Source: Quercus robur
Lineage: Eukaryota > Streptophyta > Magnoliopsida > Fagales > Fagaceae
Length of the DNA: 64,000 bases
Assembly: GCF_932294415.1 (NCBI RefSeq)
Contig: NC_065545.1
Span: forward strand, 23,111,357-23,175,356
Reading direction: 5' to 3'
The notes under the pieces are model-generated. The model was not told the DNA's origin. It worked only from the letters and a program-made list of their open reading frames with translations, and did not search any database. Every line of letters starts with the position of its first letter. The first letter of the stretch is position 1. The translations under genes and the position numbers were made by a program. Positions 1 through 12,540 of this stretch are shown here, one piece after another.

Positions 1-235
1 CCCCATCAAACAGTTATGATTGTGCGTGAGTTAAAAGTGATTTTCTCATATCTCAAATCGTCATAACATGTATACACTTATGCAATCTTGTGATGTTTTT
101 ACACACAATATTCTTTACTACTCTTGATACATGTGCGGTTACAATGTGATTTGACCATCACAAGGTTTACATGTGTTAATGTATACTCACTAAACTATCT
201 TAACTTGTTTTTGAAATATAAAATTGGTTAGACTT

Positions 236-240
<5 letters not shown>

Positions 241-280
<40 letters not shown>
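241..280. repeat. (GT)n microsatellite
   Basis: About 20 uninterrupted GT dinucleotides lie in the non-coding spacer of element A. Confidence 0.95.
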
Positions 281-282
<2 letters not shown>

Positions 283-420
283 TTGGGATCCATATGCTAA
301 AAAATTGTTGTTGAGAGATGTTTTTGAGAGTTTAAAATGTTGATTGGATCATTGGTTGAGTTGCATGCTTGATTGCATTCATATCTGTGTTTTTCCCTTC
401 TTGAAAAACTGTTTTTGAGC

Positions 421-675
421 AACCTCGACACCTCTCGACACCTAGCCTATCTGTCAAGATCTTAAGCTATTTCTTATCGCAATCTCATTAGCTGTCTCAA
501 CAGTTGGTGGATCGATTGAGAAAGTTCCTGGACCCTTGATAGCTTCTCGACAACTGGTGGATCGATCGAGCTTCTTTTTAGCTTTTGTTGAATTGTCCCT
601 CGACAGCTCCATGATAGCTTCATCTGTCGACGCCTTTTTTCCTCGACACTTGTCTCGATACCTCTCGACACCTCT
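421..675. repeat. Array of CTCGACA/TGTCGAG words in element A spacer
   Basis: Short words built on a TCGA core recur here (CTCGACACC, GGTGGATCGATCGAG, CTGTCGACGCC), separated by unrelated sequence. The same words recur inside the 3' LTR of the same element at about 3166-3262, in both orientations. The array is non-coding. It does not have the constant unit length of a satellite. Confidence 0.6.
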
Positions 676-1247
676 ATCTATCAAGAATTACTGAGGATCT
701 ATATATAGGTTCTATGCGATCCAAACTTCATTTTCTCGATCTCTCTCAATCTATCAGTGGTTGTTCACCTCCCAAACACTCTCCTCTCATCCTTAAACCT
801 CTTCCTCAAGCATTTTTTGAGATTAATCAAGTTTTTCTTCACTTGATAAGTCTCTAATCCCTCATTTTCATGCATTTCATTCTTTAAAACCTAAGTTTTT
901 GGGATTTTTGCAAATTTGGGGTTTTTCAAAATTTTTGAGTTTTTTTTTTTAATTTTTAGGATTGATTTTGAAGATTTAATCTTAAAAACTTCATTTACTG
1001 CATTACATGTGCATTATAACTGTATTTTCATGCATTTAGTTGTGTGTTATACATGTTGAACTGTTTGTGTGCTGGTAGGTTTGGATTGGGCTGAGCCCAT
1101 GATGCTTTTACTTTGCACATCACATGCTTATGCATTTTCATGCATACGTACCTTACATTCAGTATATTTCTATATATTTGAATTGTTTGGAGCTTTTCTG
1201 ATTGTTTCTTTCTTCCCCCTCTTTCTCTTGTTTACGTTAGTGCGTCA

Positions 1248-2405
1248 ATGGCACCAAAACCTAAGTCTACTCCATCCCAGAACCCTTTGCATTCTAGGGC
1301 CTCCACTTCATCCTCTGATCCTACCCTTTCTTCTATTCGGTTCCGTGATGAGGATGCCCGAAAGGACTTCTCAGAGAACTTTTCTCGACGAGGTGTTCAT
1401 TCGAAACGCCGAGTCATTTTGGCGAACTTCGCCGACACTAACTTACCCGATGTCATTCACAGTCGGGGTTAGGAGTCACTATGTGATGTCCCGGTCACAT
1501 GTCCTTCTGTGTTGATCTAGGAGTTTTACTCCAACATGCAAGGAATTCTTCAATACCTCTCTTTTATACTCGCGTTCGAGGTACGCGCATTGTTGTCACA
1601 CTGGAGTTGGTATCCAATGTGCTTCCTATCCCGAGGGTAGAGTTTCCTAACTACCCTGATTGTGAGCGTCTGAGGACTGTGTCCAATGATGAAATGATTT
1701 CCGCTTTCTACGAGCACCCTTCTAATTGGGGTGATCTTTAGTTTACACCATATAAGGCCTTTGCTAAAGGTCCTAGATTCATGAACATGGTGATGACTTT
1801 TGTTTTGCACCCACTCTCTCACTATAACTCTATCGCAGAGCCTCGTGCTTGATTTTTACTTTCTTTGTTAGAGCACCTCACTAGATTTTCCTACACATTT
1901 CAGTCTTTCTTTTATAGATATGTATAGGGATACGACTGCCCGTGATAAGCTCATTTTCCCTTTGGCTATCACGCAGATTTTATGCCATTTTTCTATTCCT
2001 TTTCCCTCTTCCAACCACTTCCCCGTTATGTGTACCATTGACTACGCTACCGTTAAACAGAGCGAGGCGCAGTTTCGATTGAGGTGGTCCAGTATAGCAG
2101 CTCCTCCCACTCCTTCTACTCCATCCACATCCGCTCCCTCCTTTTCTATGAGCGGAGTGACTCTAGAGGACATCATGGCGCTGCTTCAGTGCATGGATGC
2201 TCGCCTTAACACTCTCAATGATAAGTTGTGTCAGGTGAACACCCATGTTGGACGCATTGCTCGACGCCAGGCTGAGATGGGTGGTTATACTATGCCTTCC
2301 ACTCCTGTGGCCCCTGTGGATGAGAATGATGTTGATGATGCTGATTCTGATGATAAGGATGATGGCGATGCTAGCTCACCCAGCGATGAGGAGATGTCTA
2401 CTTGA
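1248..2405 (+). pseudogene. Decayed envelope-like ORF (putative plant transposon protein) of element A
   Basis: The start is the ATG at 1248 (MAPKPKSTPSQ...). The frame is broken by stops near 1470 and by at least two frameshifts, and coding-like sequence continues in other frames at 1499-1741 and 1920-2405. The last stretch has the recognisable C-terminal pattern of plant LTR-element env-like/'putative plant transposon protein' frames: a Pro/Ser/Thr-rich linker, a heptad-like segment (VTLEDIMALLQCMDARL, then VNTHVGRIARRQAEMGG) and an acidic Asp/Ser-rich tail ending in EEMST. The function of this family is unknown. The usual role proposed, envelope-like, is unproven. It cannot encode a full protein here. 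A second purine tract (AAAAAGGGGGAG) follows about 25 bp after the stop, as is usual in this lineage. Confidence 0.75.
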
Positions 2406-2948
2406 CACTCTTACCCTTTGTCAATCGTGACAAAAAGGGGGAGTAGTTTTGGTTATAAAAGTAGTCATACTTAGGAGGAGGGTTAGCATAGAAGATTTTT
2501 GATAGGGGGAGAGTGCATATTGAGGGATGTAGTGAGGATTACTTGTATCTTTTTCTTTTCTTTGCTTTAGATACATTTATTCTTGTACCTTAGGTCTTGT
2601 GACCGTTATTGACATACATTGTACTTATTTTCTTTATATGTTGATGTATGTTTCTTTCACCTATCCTTACATTTGTTGTTTCTTTTCTATCTTTATACAC
2701 ATGGTTCTTATTACTTGTATGCAATCTATTACATCTGTTTCACACAAAGATGCCTTGATGAGTTTTGTAAAAGTGTTACAGAAATACAGGTTGTCAAAGT
2801 CTTCTTCCCATAAACTCTCTTCTTGCAAAGTTTTTCAAGAGTTTGTGTTAGGATAGATTTTATTGTATTCAACAAGTGAATATGAGTTTAGTGATTATTG
2901 ACTTCTCCAATATCTCATTTGTTTGTTGTGGTTTTGTCACAGATTGCC

Positions 2949-2960
2949 AAAAGGGGAGAC
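2949..2960 (+). other. Polypurine tract of element A
   Basis: AAAAGGGGAGAC lies immediately before the TG that opens the 3' LTR. This is the priming site for plus-strand DNA synthesis. Confidence 0.85.
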
Positions 2961-3982
2961 TGTTAAGACATATGTGATTCACTTGTTAGGAACATATGTC
3001 ACTATTTTATATAATTGGCTAATTCTTTGACAAAACACACTTTACTTGTATTTGGGTAGATCTAGGATGTGTTTAATACTTCAAAAAACTGTGTTTCAAG
3101 ATCAAGTGTTAAAACCATGCAAGTCTGTTCAAGAAACAAGCTGAAGAAGTGCCTGTCATTAAAGCTCGACAGCTAGCCATCTATTGAGCTTAAGAAGCTG
3201 TTCCAGCCCCGTGGCTCGACAACTGCTCGATAGCAACTCGACAGATAGGCATCTGTCGAGGTTTATGAAAAACAGAGTTTTAGTTCTGTTTTGACTCCAA
3301 TCCATGATTATATGTTTGGGCTTTCTTTTCTCATAACCCTAGACATATAAAATGATTATTTTAAGAGCTGTAAGTGTTCACAAGTTGCACAAGTGTTAAG
3401 TAAGGTTTGTTCAAGCAAATTGTGACCGAAGATAGAATTTGCCTTAGTTCATCATTCTTGTGAAGAAGTTGCTGTGTTTGTGCACCGTAGGGTATTGTAA
3501 CCAAGCATCTTCTTGATCTTCATCGTTGGGATGAACTAAAGAACTTCACAGCCAACAACCTTCTCTAGTTGGTGATTGAAGTCGTGTACTGGGATCTATG
3601 CAATTGGTTAGTCGCGTACTGGGAGCCGTGCATCAAAAGAAGAACTTGTCACTACAAAACAAGTCCAATTGAGTATTGGGATAAGGGTTCAACTGTAGGT
3701 TGGTATAAAGTACTAGGATTCATTTACTTGTAACCGCTTATTGTGATAATAGTGGAATTTCGGGAGTGGTGACCTTAAAATCACCCTGTGGGGTTTTTGC
3801 CGTGTTGGTTTTCCCCATTCGTAAACAAATCACTGTGTCAATTTATTTTTCGCTGCATACTTAGTTTAATTGGTGATTTGTTTGTACTACCACGCGTTTG
3901 CATGTTAATTTGATTAATTAATAAACTTGGCTAATTAATCAATTAATTCATCATAAGGGGTCAATACGTTTTTGGTCTATCA
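2961..3982 (+). repeat. 3' LTR of element A
   Basis: The LTR is about 1.02 kb, begins TGTTAAGACA and ends GGTCTATCA (TG...CA). It is preceded by a polypurine tract, and no primer-binding site follows it, so it is a 3' and not a 5' LTR. Inside are the TCGA-word array (about 3166-3262) and a segment near 3785-3830 (TGTGGGGTTTTTGCCGTG) typical of the R-U5 part of SIRE-like LTRs. Confidence 0.85.
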
Positions 3983-5166
3983 CGATTGTACGTGTTTCAA
4001 TGTGATATGTGTATGCTCAATCACTTGTTGATCAAGCCAAAAAGATTTTTGGGTGTTTTATTTGTTTTTGGAAGTGATTTGTGTCACCCTTGTCTTTAAA
4101 AGTTTTTCTCAAAAAGCCAAATTTTTGTGTTAAAAAACTTTGTGTTTAGCAATTTTGCAACTCATCTTGCGAGTGGAGTCAGTCCCATCCAAGTCGCAAG
4201 ATGAAATGAGAAAATTTCATTTTCTTCACAAATTCAAGCAGTGGATATCGCTACTCAACCGCGAGTGCTTCGTAACTCAGACTTAACTCGCGAAACTAAC
4301 CTTGTGCATTTACACATGTCGCAAGTTGGCTCGCAAGTTACTGACTCATGAAATGCGTGTTTTGCCAAATTTTAAAGGGCACAAAATGACAGTTTTCAAA
4401 AATTTTGTTTCTTTTCTCTTTGCAACTCCCTCTCCCCAAATCATAAAATTTCCTTAAAACTCAACCAATTTCCTTTGGATTTCACTTCTTGGACTACTCT
4501 ACGGTAATTTCTAACACTTTTTCACTTTCAAATCCTTAGATTAAATTCTAGATTGCTTAAAACCTAGGGTTGGGTTTATTTTGAATGGGGGTTGGGGAAA
4601 ACTTATGTTTTGTCAAATTTTTAAGATTTTGTTGATTGGGCTTAGTCCCATTTGTGTTTTTGTTGATGTTGTTAGCCCCATGTGGGATTTAGAACATGTA
4701 TTGAGGTAGATTTTCATATGTTCATGCATTTCAACATATATAGGGTTTAAGGGTGCACGCTAGGTGTTTGATAAAAACCCTAAGGTGTTTGATAAAATGC
4801 CCTGGGGCATTTTTTCACTCGTTTGGCCTTCAATGAGTACCAAGCTTTGGGGTTTGCAATGTTTCCTCATTAGGAACATGTTTTGATCACTGAATGTGTG
4901 TTTAACATACTTTTCCCATTAATGCTTGTTCATGCATTGCACACATTCCCTTAGTGCACACACCCTATCACACTTGACATGTCATGCTCTTAATCATGGT
5001 TTTAGTCTATTTTGACCATCTAGCATCTATAACATGTCATTGTGTTTTGCTTATTCTCTTTTAACTTACTTTTTATAGTGTTTTTGCTTTGTTTTTGTAC
5101 TAAATTGCATTTAATCAAGTTTGTTGCCATTTTGTGTATGTTTGTGTTTATGTGTCAATCTTGTAG

Positions 5167-6353
5167 ATGTCTCAAAGGTCTTCGTGCAGGAAAGCACCCA
5201 TAATTGATCTCACATCTTCTCCCATATCAAAATGGACTTAACAGGCGTTAGTTGCTTTTGATAGAAGGAGGTTTAAGGCTTTGTTAGACTTCCAATCCTA
5301 CAACACTCATTTCAAAAATGCCCTCACTATGATGGAAAGGATTGTGAAGTTTGACATTTTAGGATCAACTTTCATCCCAAGAATCTTTGCTGATAAAGGG
5401 GAAATCTCTTTAGGATGTTTAATGAACCAGTTGAGGAGCTGATCAAAGAGATCCACTTAAATGCTTGGTTCACTGGAGCTAAGTTGAAGTGTTGGGTTTA
5501 GGGAAAGGACTTCATCATCACACCAAACTACTTAACCAAAATTCTACAGATAATTCTTCCAGTAAATGTTGATTCAACTCCATATGTTGACATATTGGGA
5601 CAACTTAATCTCATTCTTGAAATTCTAGGAGCTGATCTTGCAATTTCCACCATGGGTACATCTATTGGCACAACAAGGTTCTCTCTTGAGATCACAACAC
5701 TTGCATTGATCGTGTACTCCAAGCTATTCCCACTAACCAACACTGGATTCATCAACCTAGGAAGAGCAAGATTCATTGTTGATCTTATAATTGGAGCTCA
5801 AATCGACATCTGTGCACACATTTTACAAAATTTGGGAAACACTACAGGCAAATCAGCTGCTTGAACTTGTCTTCCTTTCTGCAGTCTCATAATGAAGATT
5901 CTGTTTCTCAAGGGAATTCATCCTCCCAAGGACGGAACTACCCTAACACAACAAGGTCCAATCTCTTTGCAATCACTAAAGAGTAGCAAGTTTCACTTAT
6001 CTGCGGAGAGAACAAAGAAGAGTGCTTCCAAACCTCCCAAGAGTGAATCAAAGACTCTTACTCTTGAAACTACTAGTAGACAATCTACTACTGCTCCTAG
6101 CTCCTCCCAACAACCTGAAGCTGAAGCATTAACTCCTAAAAGCCCAAAGCCTCAGCCATCTCAACCTTAGACTCCTTCTCAGTCATCCATTCCTCAGCTA
6201 GATAGGATTGTCTCTGTGATGGAAGGTACACATGATCATATATTTGGATTACCATCTGTCATGTACTCTCACAACAATCTTGTTAAAACTCACCTCATGA
6301 CAATTGAGACGTAAATGGATCAAATTCAGCACAAGCTTGAATTAGACCTTTAG
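5167..6353 (+). pseudogene. Decayed envelope-like ORF of element B
   Basis: The frame starts at ATG 5167 (MSQRSSCRKAPIIDLTSSP) and is interrupted by an in-frame stop about 70 bp later and by frameshifts. Open stretches survive at 5595-5864 and 5892-6170, and the C-terminal part continues to a stop near 6351. The layout matches element A's env-like frame: a basic Ser-rich N-terminus, a folded middle part, a Ser/Thr/Pro-rich linker (5990-6180) and a short helical C-terminus, then a GACAAAATGGGGAG purine tract a few bases after the stop. It is related to, but clearly diverged from, the element A copy. No functional product is expected. Confidence 0.65.
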
Positions 6354-7010
6354 CCATTCGTGACAAAATGGGGAGAAATTTTTTGTTGTGAATATGACAA
6401 GCTAGCATATAGTAAGGGGGAAAGCATATGAAAAGGGGGAGCACAGTGGGTATACAAAGAAAGTTAAGTCATAGCCACACAAGATAGAAGTTTCTAACTG
6501 TTTCTAACCTACCTTTTGTAGTGTTATTTACTTTGCTTTATTTAAAGCTTTCAATATTTTAGTACTTTTGTACTTGCTTTTTATAACCTTTATGATGCTT
6601 TTAGTTATCTATTGCTTTCTTGCTTTAGCTTTCTTTATTGCATTCTATGCTTGTTTGACATGAAATTAGTTTTTGCATTGTACTTAATTGCTTGCATGTC
6701 CGGATATTCATTCACTCGATAAATGTTCAATGTAGTCATTTCTTAATGACTATTCATGTTTGATCAAGTTGTGCTTTAATATATTTTGGTATTTACTTGA
6801 TCGCATTTTACTTGATCTATATACGTGCCTTGATTTCTACTTGTCTCAATCTTAATGAAATTATTTGTTATGTGCAAGTGTTTCAGGTTACAGACATATA
6901 TGTTACAAGTTCTTCACAGATTTTAGATTTAGGTGTGAGTGACTTTTGCCACTATTCCCAAACTCACATTTAAGTCTAAAGTCTGTTTAGGGTTTTATCA
7001 TGAAATAGCC

Positions 7011-7022
7011 AAATGGGGAGAT
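7011..7022 (+). other. Polypurine tract of element B
   Basis: AAATGGGGAGAT directly precedes the TGTAAAG start of the 3' LTR of element B. Confidence 0.8.
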
Positions 7023-7170
7023 TGTAAAGTTGTAATTTTCAATTACGTTTTGTTAGCTTTAATTCCATGTCAAATTTGATTGTATTTCTTCAATAATTTC
7101 CCTGTATGTTTGTGGGATTCAATATAAGGGTTGAGTGTGATAAATTGGTTAAGAACTGTGAAGAACAAAG

Positions 7171-8262
7171 TGAAAGTTCAATACGTGTATAAAACACTAT
7201 GAACGTTTAGACCCCCAATTAACAAATTACAAATTCAAGCTTCATATCAAACAATTAATGTGTGAAATATGAACATAAGCTTAATATAGAATTGATAAAC
7301 AATCTAAATCAAATAAAATCACATCCACAGCAGAAATTAAATGGCAAAGATTAAGGGAAGAGAGATGCAAACACAATGATAACACAACGATGTGTTATCG
7401 AAGAGGAAACCGTAGCCCTCGGCGTAAAACCTCTCCGCCGCCCTCCAAGCGGTAAATAATCCACTAAAGAATGTAGTTGGGATACATGAACAGCAAAAGA
7501 CCCTCCAAGCCTAATCTACCCAATGTACCTAAGCCCTTTAAGCTCCTACTCCAATGAGGTTACACTGAACCTATTTCTTCTTTAGCTTACCGGATTCCGC
7601 TACTTAACCATAGCATCAACTAATATGAAATTGATCCCTTCTTAACTGCTTCCCAAATACCAAATGGCCTTCTCACAGATATGGATATGGTGAGAAAAAG
7701 TTTTGGTAATGTACCTCTCAAGAATGTAACAATGGAGAGGAAGAAAGTAGAGGAATTTGAAGAGTCTTTATGTGAAGATTGGGGATGAATCAATCTTGTG
7801 TTTTTCTCTAGGGTTTCTCTCTCAAAATTCTCTCTGGAAGCTCTCTATATTTTGTGGGTATAAGGGTCTATATATAGTGGGGTGAGAAAGGAATGCGAAG
7901 AGTTAGTTTTTCCCAAACAAAGTGGTCTGGCGACTTGGCCTCGTGACTTGACTGAGTTGCGAGTTCAAGTCATGAGCTAACGGTCTGGCCAACCTAGGAC
8001 TTTTGTCTTGTAGTGCAACAACTGGCATGACTCTTCAGCTCCCCTGCATGCTTCACACGTGTGCCAACTTTGGCGGCTTACCAGTCGTGAGACAGCCGCG
8101 AGTCTCTGCATCTTTGCACAATCTTGAACATTTCTTCATACTCTCTCATTTACTACCCTTACATGATTCTCACCTAAATACAGGGTTACTAATTGCTAAA
8201 ATACAAGCAAATTTGGCATGGAATAAAAGCCAACAAGATGGTTGATAAAATTCAACCTTACA
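7171..8262 (-). repeat. 3' LTR of element C
   Basis: The LTR begins TGAAAGTTCAA and ends TTCAACCTTACA on the plus strand; in element sense it runs TGTAAGG...CTTTCA, about 1.09 kb. It matches 13629-14710 along its length with scattered substitutions, and 10441-11552 and 15429-16537 in the opposite orientation. TCGCGA-type words (some decayed to TCATGA or TCGTGA) lie at about 7925-8110. Confidence 0.9.
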
Positions 8263-8274
8263 ATCTCCCCCTTT
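8263..8274 (-). other. Polypurine tract of element C
   Basis: On the minus strand the sequence reads CCAAAGGGGGAGAT and abuts the 3' LTR. A second purine tract (AAAGGGGGATA) lies at about 9418-9428, as in elements A and B. Confidence 0.85.
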
Positions 8275-10440
8275 GGCTATTCCGTGACAAAACCCTAAAA
8301 CAAACTCTAGAATTAACATGTGAGTTAGGAACAATTGAACAAAACTCACTCACACCTAACTCTAGAATCTGATAAGCTCTTGAATCATATGAACAAGAAT
8401 CTCCTGAAACACAACAACACAATATGATCATTGTATGTGTAAAAACTTGTAATTGCATATGAGGCAAGCACAATGCGATCAAGCAAAATGGAATGAGTAA
8501 TAAACCATGGCTTGACCAAACAAGCAATCACTATAAAATAGTGACCACAATGCTCATTCACACTTGGAATGAACATCCGAACATACAAGCTAATAAGCTC
8601 AGTGCAAATCACTTGCATGCCCAACACTCAACCAATGCACAATACATAAAGTATATGCATCTAGGAATAAGATCCTACTAGGGCACAAGAGTGAGAGTAC
8701 TTAAAGAAAATGCATAACATTTAGCTAAAAGTACTAGGCAACAAAACATAAACGCTGTATAAACATGGTACAAACCATAAAAGCCTACAAAACACATGGA
8801 GATAAACCCTAAAAGCTTACAAAAGCAACATGGGTACAAAGCACAAAATACTGAATATAAACTAAAAGTGCTTAAATTTTCTCCCCTTCAAAATGATGAG
8901 AAGCTGTGATGCACTTGGAACATATATACTTGAAACATGAAACACTTGCACAAAACACATTAGCCCCTCAAGATAAAGCAAGTAATAAAAGGATAAGTAT
9001 AATGTAACAAGTAAATTGCGATCAAGTAAATATGATGTGAAGCATGTGAGCAACTTGATCATACACCAAAACAGTCATAAAGAAATGACTACAATGATCA
9101 CATAGCAAAGCAAATGATCATCCGAACATGCAATCAATGAAGCACAATAGCATAGGGATATATGCATGTCCAAAACACAAACATGATGCGATGAGAATAA
9201 CAAAGCATAACTCAAAGCACCATAAAGCCAACAAGAAAATAAACAGAACAAAATTTTCTAATTAACACAAAGTCTTCTCCCCTTGGTATATGCATCTCCC
9301 ATACGGAATATCTCTCCCCCTACAAATGTGCATGAAAAATAGAATTTATCCCCATAAGGATGTGCACAAGAGTCATATAGAAATGACAAAACACTCCGGT
9401 ATATTCTCTGGAGTATACTATCCCCCTTTCTGTCAGGAATAGACAAAGGGTCAAGGAGAAACAAGGGTAAGACATGAAGGTATGAACAATGATAATGATG
9501 CATGAGGGGTGCGAGATGAATGAGAAAATGAAGCTCAAACCTAAGACAAAGTAAAATGCTACAAAGCATAAGGTAAACATGACATGCTAGGATGAAGAAG
9601 CAAGGTATAGACCAATGCATAACAAGGGTAGCAAAGGTGTATGCAAGAGGTGGCTACCAATGAACCAAACATGTTCCTAATGAGGAAACATAAGAAACCC
9701 CAAAGTTTGGTACTCATCGGAGTCCAAAAAAGCAAGAAAATGCCTAAGAAACATTTTATAAAACACTTAGCATGCACACTATGAACAACAATGTGAAACA
9801 ATGCATGAACATCATGAAATCCACCCTTAATACAAGTTCTTTATGCCCCAAGGGGCCAACATCCAAAGCAAATCAACAAAAGAAACCAATCCCATGAAAA
9901 AAATTTGACAAAAATTAAGTTTTCCTAACCCCTATAATGAAAATCTCAACCAAGAACACAAAACTCTCCAAAACATAATCTAAAGATCAAAATTAATGAA
10001 AAGAGTTTATAATTACCTTAGAGATGTTAATGGAATGAAAAACCATTCAAATTGATTGGGTTTTGATGTAAAAATATTGAAAGAGAGATTTAAAAGAGGA
10101 TGGGAGAGGTTTAAAACAGGTTTCCCATGAAAAAGCTCTTTAAAAAGCTGATTCTGGGCGTTTCGTGACTGGGCAAGTTGCCAAGTTCAGTCGCGAAAAA
10201 TTTCGCGAGTCACGAGTGAGTCGCCAAAACTTTTGGATGAACTTGTGATTGGGGTTTCGCGACTAGGGAGTCGCCAGCTGAGTCGTGAAAAACTCTAACA
10301 CTTGTTTTTCAACACAAAACATGTTTCAACAATGAAAAACAAAGTAAGCACTAAACATGAACACAAAGAGTGATAAAAATCACTTTAAAAAACATATAAA
10401 ATGATCAAAAATCTTTTTGGATTGATCCATATATAGTTGA
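8275..10440 (-). other. 3' spacer and leader of element C, env-like frame deleted
   Basis: In minus sense the stretch at 10440-9650 resembles the leader of element B, including the AGTCGCGAA words and the 'GAGTACCAAACTTTGGGG' segment (compare 4835-4855). It then passes directly to the purine tract near 9420 and the long 3' spacer. The env-like frame that belongs between leader and purine tract is absent. Open frames seen here have no family resemblance and look incidental. Confidence 0.6.
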
Positions 10441-11552
10441 TGTAAGGTTGAATTTATTCAACCATCTAATTGGCTTTATTCCGTGCCAAATTTGCTTGTA
10501 ATTCAGCATTTAGTAACCCTGTATTTAGGTGGGTTTGTTGTAAGGGTAGTGAGTGAGATAGAGTGAAGTTTGCTCAAGAGTGTGCAAGAAAACAGAGACT
10601 CGCGGCTGGGACTCGCGGGTGGACTCGCGGCTGCAAGCCGCCAGAAGCAGCACACGTGCCAAGCATGCTGGAAGATGAACAGTCATGCTAGCTGGAGCAC
10701 TACAGGACAAAACAGGACAACTGGCCATACGGTTAACTCGCGACTGGATCTCGCGACTTGGTCAAGCCGCGAGGTCAAGCCGCGAGCCACCCCTGTTTTG
10801 TAAAAACCTGACGTTTCACATTCCTCTCCCACTCCAGTATAAATACCCCTTTAACTCACGATTGAAAGAGAGCTTCCAGAGAGAATTTTGAGAGAGAAAC
10901 CTTAAAGAAAAACCAGATTGCTTCACCCACAATCTATACCTTAGAGTCTCTTCAAATTCCCTTACTCTCTTCCTCTCCATTGTCAAATCCTTGAGAGGCA
11001 TTATACCAAACCTGGTTCTCACCATTATCATCTCTGTGAGACAGTTGTTTGGAGTTCTGGGAAGCAGTTAGGAAGGAGCCAATCTTCATTGGTTGATGCT
11101 ACGGTCTAGTAGCGGAATCCGGGAAGCTAGAAAAGAAAAAGGTTCGGCGCAACCTCGTTGGAGCAAGAAGCTTGGAGGGCTTAGGTGCACTGGGTAGATT
11201 AGGCTTGGAGGGTCTATTGCTGTCCTTGTATCCCAACTGTATTTTCTAGTGGATTGATTACCGTTTGGAGGGCGGCAGAGAGGTTTTTCGCCGAGGACTT
11301 CGGTTTCCTCTTCGATAACACATCGCGTGTTGTCTTTGTGTTTGCATCTTCCTTCCTCTCTATCTTTGCCTTTATTTTATCTGTTGTGCTTTTAATTTTG
11401 TTATGGCTTAGATAGTTGTTTAACCAATTTCATATTATAGCATGTGTTAAGTTTCCGCACACTTGTTGTTTGGCATATTGCTTGATTTGGTTAAGTTGTA
11501 TTTTGGGGGTCTAAACGTTCAAAGGTGTTTTGTACATGTTTTTGAACTTTCA
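10441..11552 (+). repeat. Solo LTR D1 inserted in element C
   Basis: This is a complete plus-oriented LTR of the C family (TGTAAGGTTGAATTT...TTTTTGAACTTTCA, 1112 bp) flanked by the perfect 5-bp duplication GTTGA (10436-10440 and 11553-11557). No internal region is present, so it is a solo LTR left by unequal recombination. It sits in the opposite orientation inside a relative. It carries a dense set of CTCGCG/TCGCGA/GCCGCGAG words at 10595-10642 and 10731-10788 and a TATA-like segment (CAGTATAAATACCCC) near 10833. Confidence 0.95.
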
Positions 11553-12540
11553 GTTGAGCATACACACATCACATTTAAACAAGTACAATCGAACAAATGA
11601 ATAAGGCATTCATTGAACATTAGGCATGTGTGTTGTGTGTGTGTATCAAATATGGAATAATCCGTAGTCTAGAGTGAAGTTTCAATGATCAATTCAATCA
11701 AGTCATACACAACTAGTACTAAGTCAAGTGGTCTATCTCAATTATAGAAATGAACATATATAACCTCCCACAGAAAATGATTACATATCTTTGAAGCTTT
11801 TCATTTGGCTTCTTTACAATTCATAACATTTGATCATTTTGAATCAATACATCTCATTTTGAGATTGATGCCTAAAATTTTTGATATTTCAATTTGATGA
11901 ACAAGCTTTTGACTTTTGGGCATTATACATTTTCAATACAAGTTGCTTTCCCTTTTCCTAGTCAAATACTAGTATGTGCAACGGCTTTTGTAGCTCATTA
12001 TCTCTTTTCATTTTGAAATTTACATTTGTTGAGCTCTTTAAGCAAAAACAATAAAAAGTGTGGGAAGATATATAGGCACAAGTCTATACAAGTATCAAAA
12101 CCATCAAAACTTTTGACCAATCATTCATGACAAGCTTGAAGATCGATTTACAACAATCACACATAGATTTCAAGATTTTTCCCACAAAGAAATAAGTGCA
12201 TAAAGAACAAACTAAGCTCGTAAATGCATAAAGCCATTTGTACGAAGGTACAAGGCAAAACTCACATGTGATATGTGCTCAAACATATACGATCAAACTT
12301 TTTGAATTTTTCACTTTTTATGTGGTTTTAGATTTTTTACTCACACAAAACTAAAACATAAAAGTAAGATCAAAACAGAAACATTGCATAAAAAGAAATG
12401 CAAAATGCACAAAATGCATAAAAATATGACATTTAATGTATAAAGGGTCCTACAAAGATCGAAAGAATTAGATCAAGGACCAAAAGAATTAGATCAAGGA
12501 CCAAAAGAGTAAAAACTCAACCATAGGAACCCTTCCTCAT

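Larger units (their letters stand above)
1..3982 (+). mobile_element. Element A: 3' half of a SIRE-like Copia retrotransposon
   Basis: The window opens inside an LTR retrotransposon. Visible in order are a non-coding spacer (1-1240), a decayed envelope-like reading frame (1248-2405), an internal purine tract after that frame, the polypurine tract at 2949-2960 and a complete 3' LTR (2961-3982). The layout of pol, then an env-like frame, then a long spacer with two purine tracts is characteristic of the plant SIRE/Maximus Copia lineage. The gag-pol half lies upstream of the window or is lost. The LTR is followed directly by sequence homologous to the inside of element B and, inverted, to 11558-11610 of element C. 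Element A is therefore inserted in element B, and the base after 3982 starts its right-hand target site (CGATT, left copy not visible). Confidence 0.8.
3983..7022 (+). mobile_element. Element B: internal 3' region of a second SIRE-like Copia
   Basis: This stretch starts abruptly at the end of element A's LTR and runs through a long leader (3983-5166), a broken env-like frame (5167-6353), an internal purine-rich zone (6360-6445, several runs of GGGG) and the polypurine tract at 7011-7022. The leader carries GCGAG/CTCGCAAG words near 4145-4370. It is homologous, in reverse orientation, to the leader of element C (about 11600-11553 and 10435-9650), which is how the insertion of A into B can be read. 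The 5' part of B (gag, pol, 5' LTR) must lie left of element A, outside the window. Confidence 0.75.

Noticed and set aside
2599-2856. 85-aa open frame after the env-like ORF of element A
   Set aside because: It sits in the T-rich 3' spacer between the two purine tracts, is hydrophobic by composition and has no counterpart in elements B or C.
2961-3982. 5' LTR of an element extending to the right
   Set aside because: A polypurine tract precedes it and no tRNA-complementary primer site follows. The sequence to the right matches the pol-env leader of a related element.
9258-9801. Minus-strand open frames as an env-like protein of element C
   Set aside because: They are rich in Cys, Leu and Phe without the basic/Ser-Pro/acidic layout of env-like frames, and they coincide with sequence that is non-coding in element B.
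10595-10788. CRISPR-like or satellite array formed by the TCGCGA words
   Set aside because: Words are short, spacing is irregular, there are no constant-length spacers, and they lie in LTRs of a eukaryotic genome.
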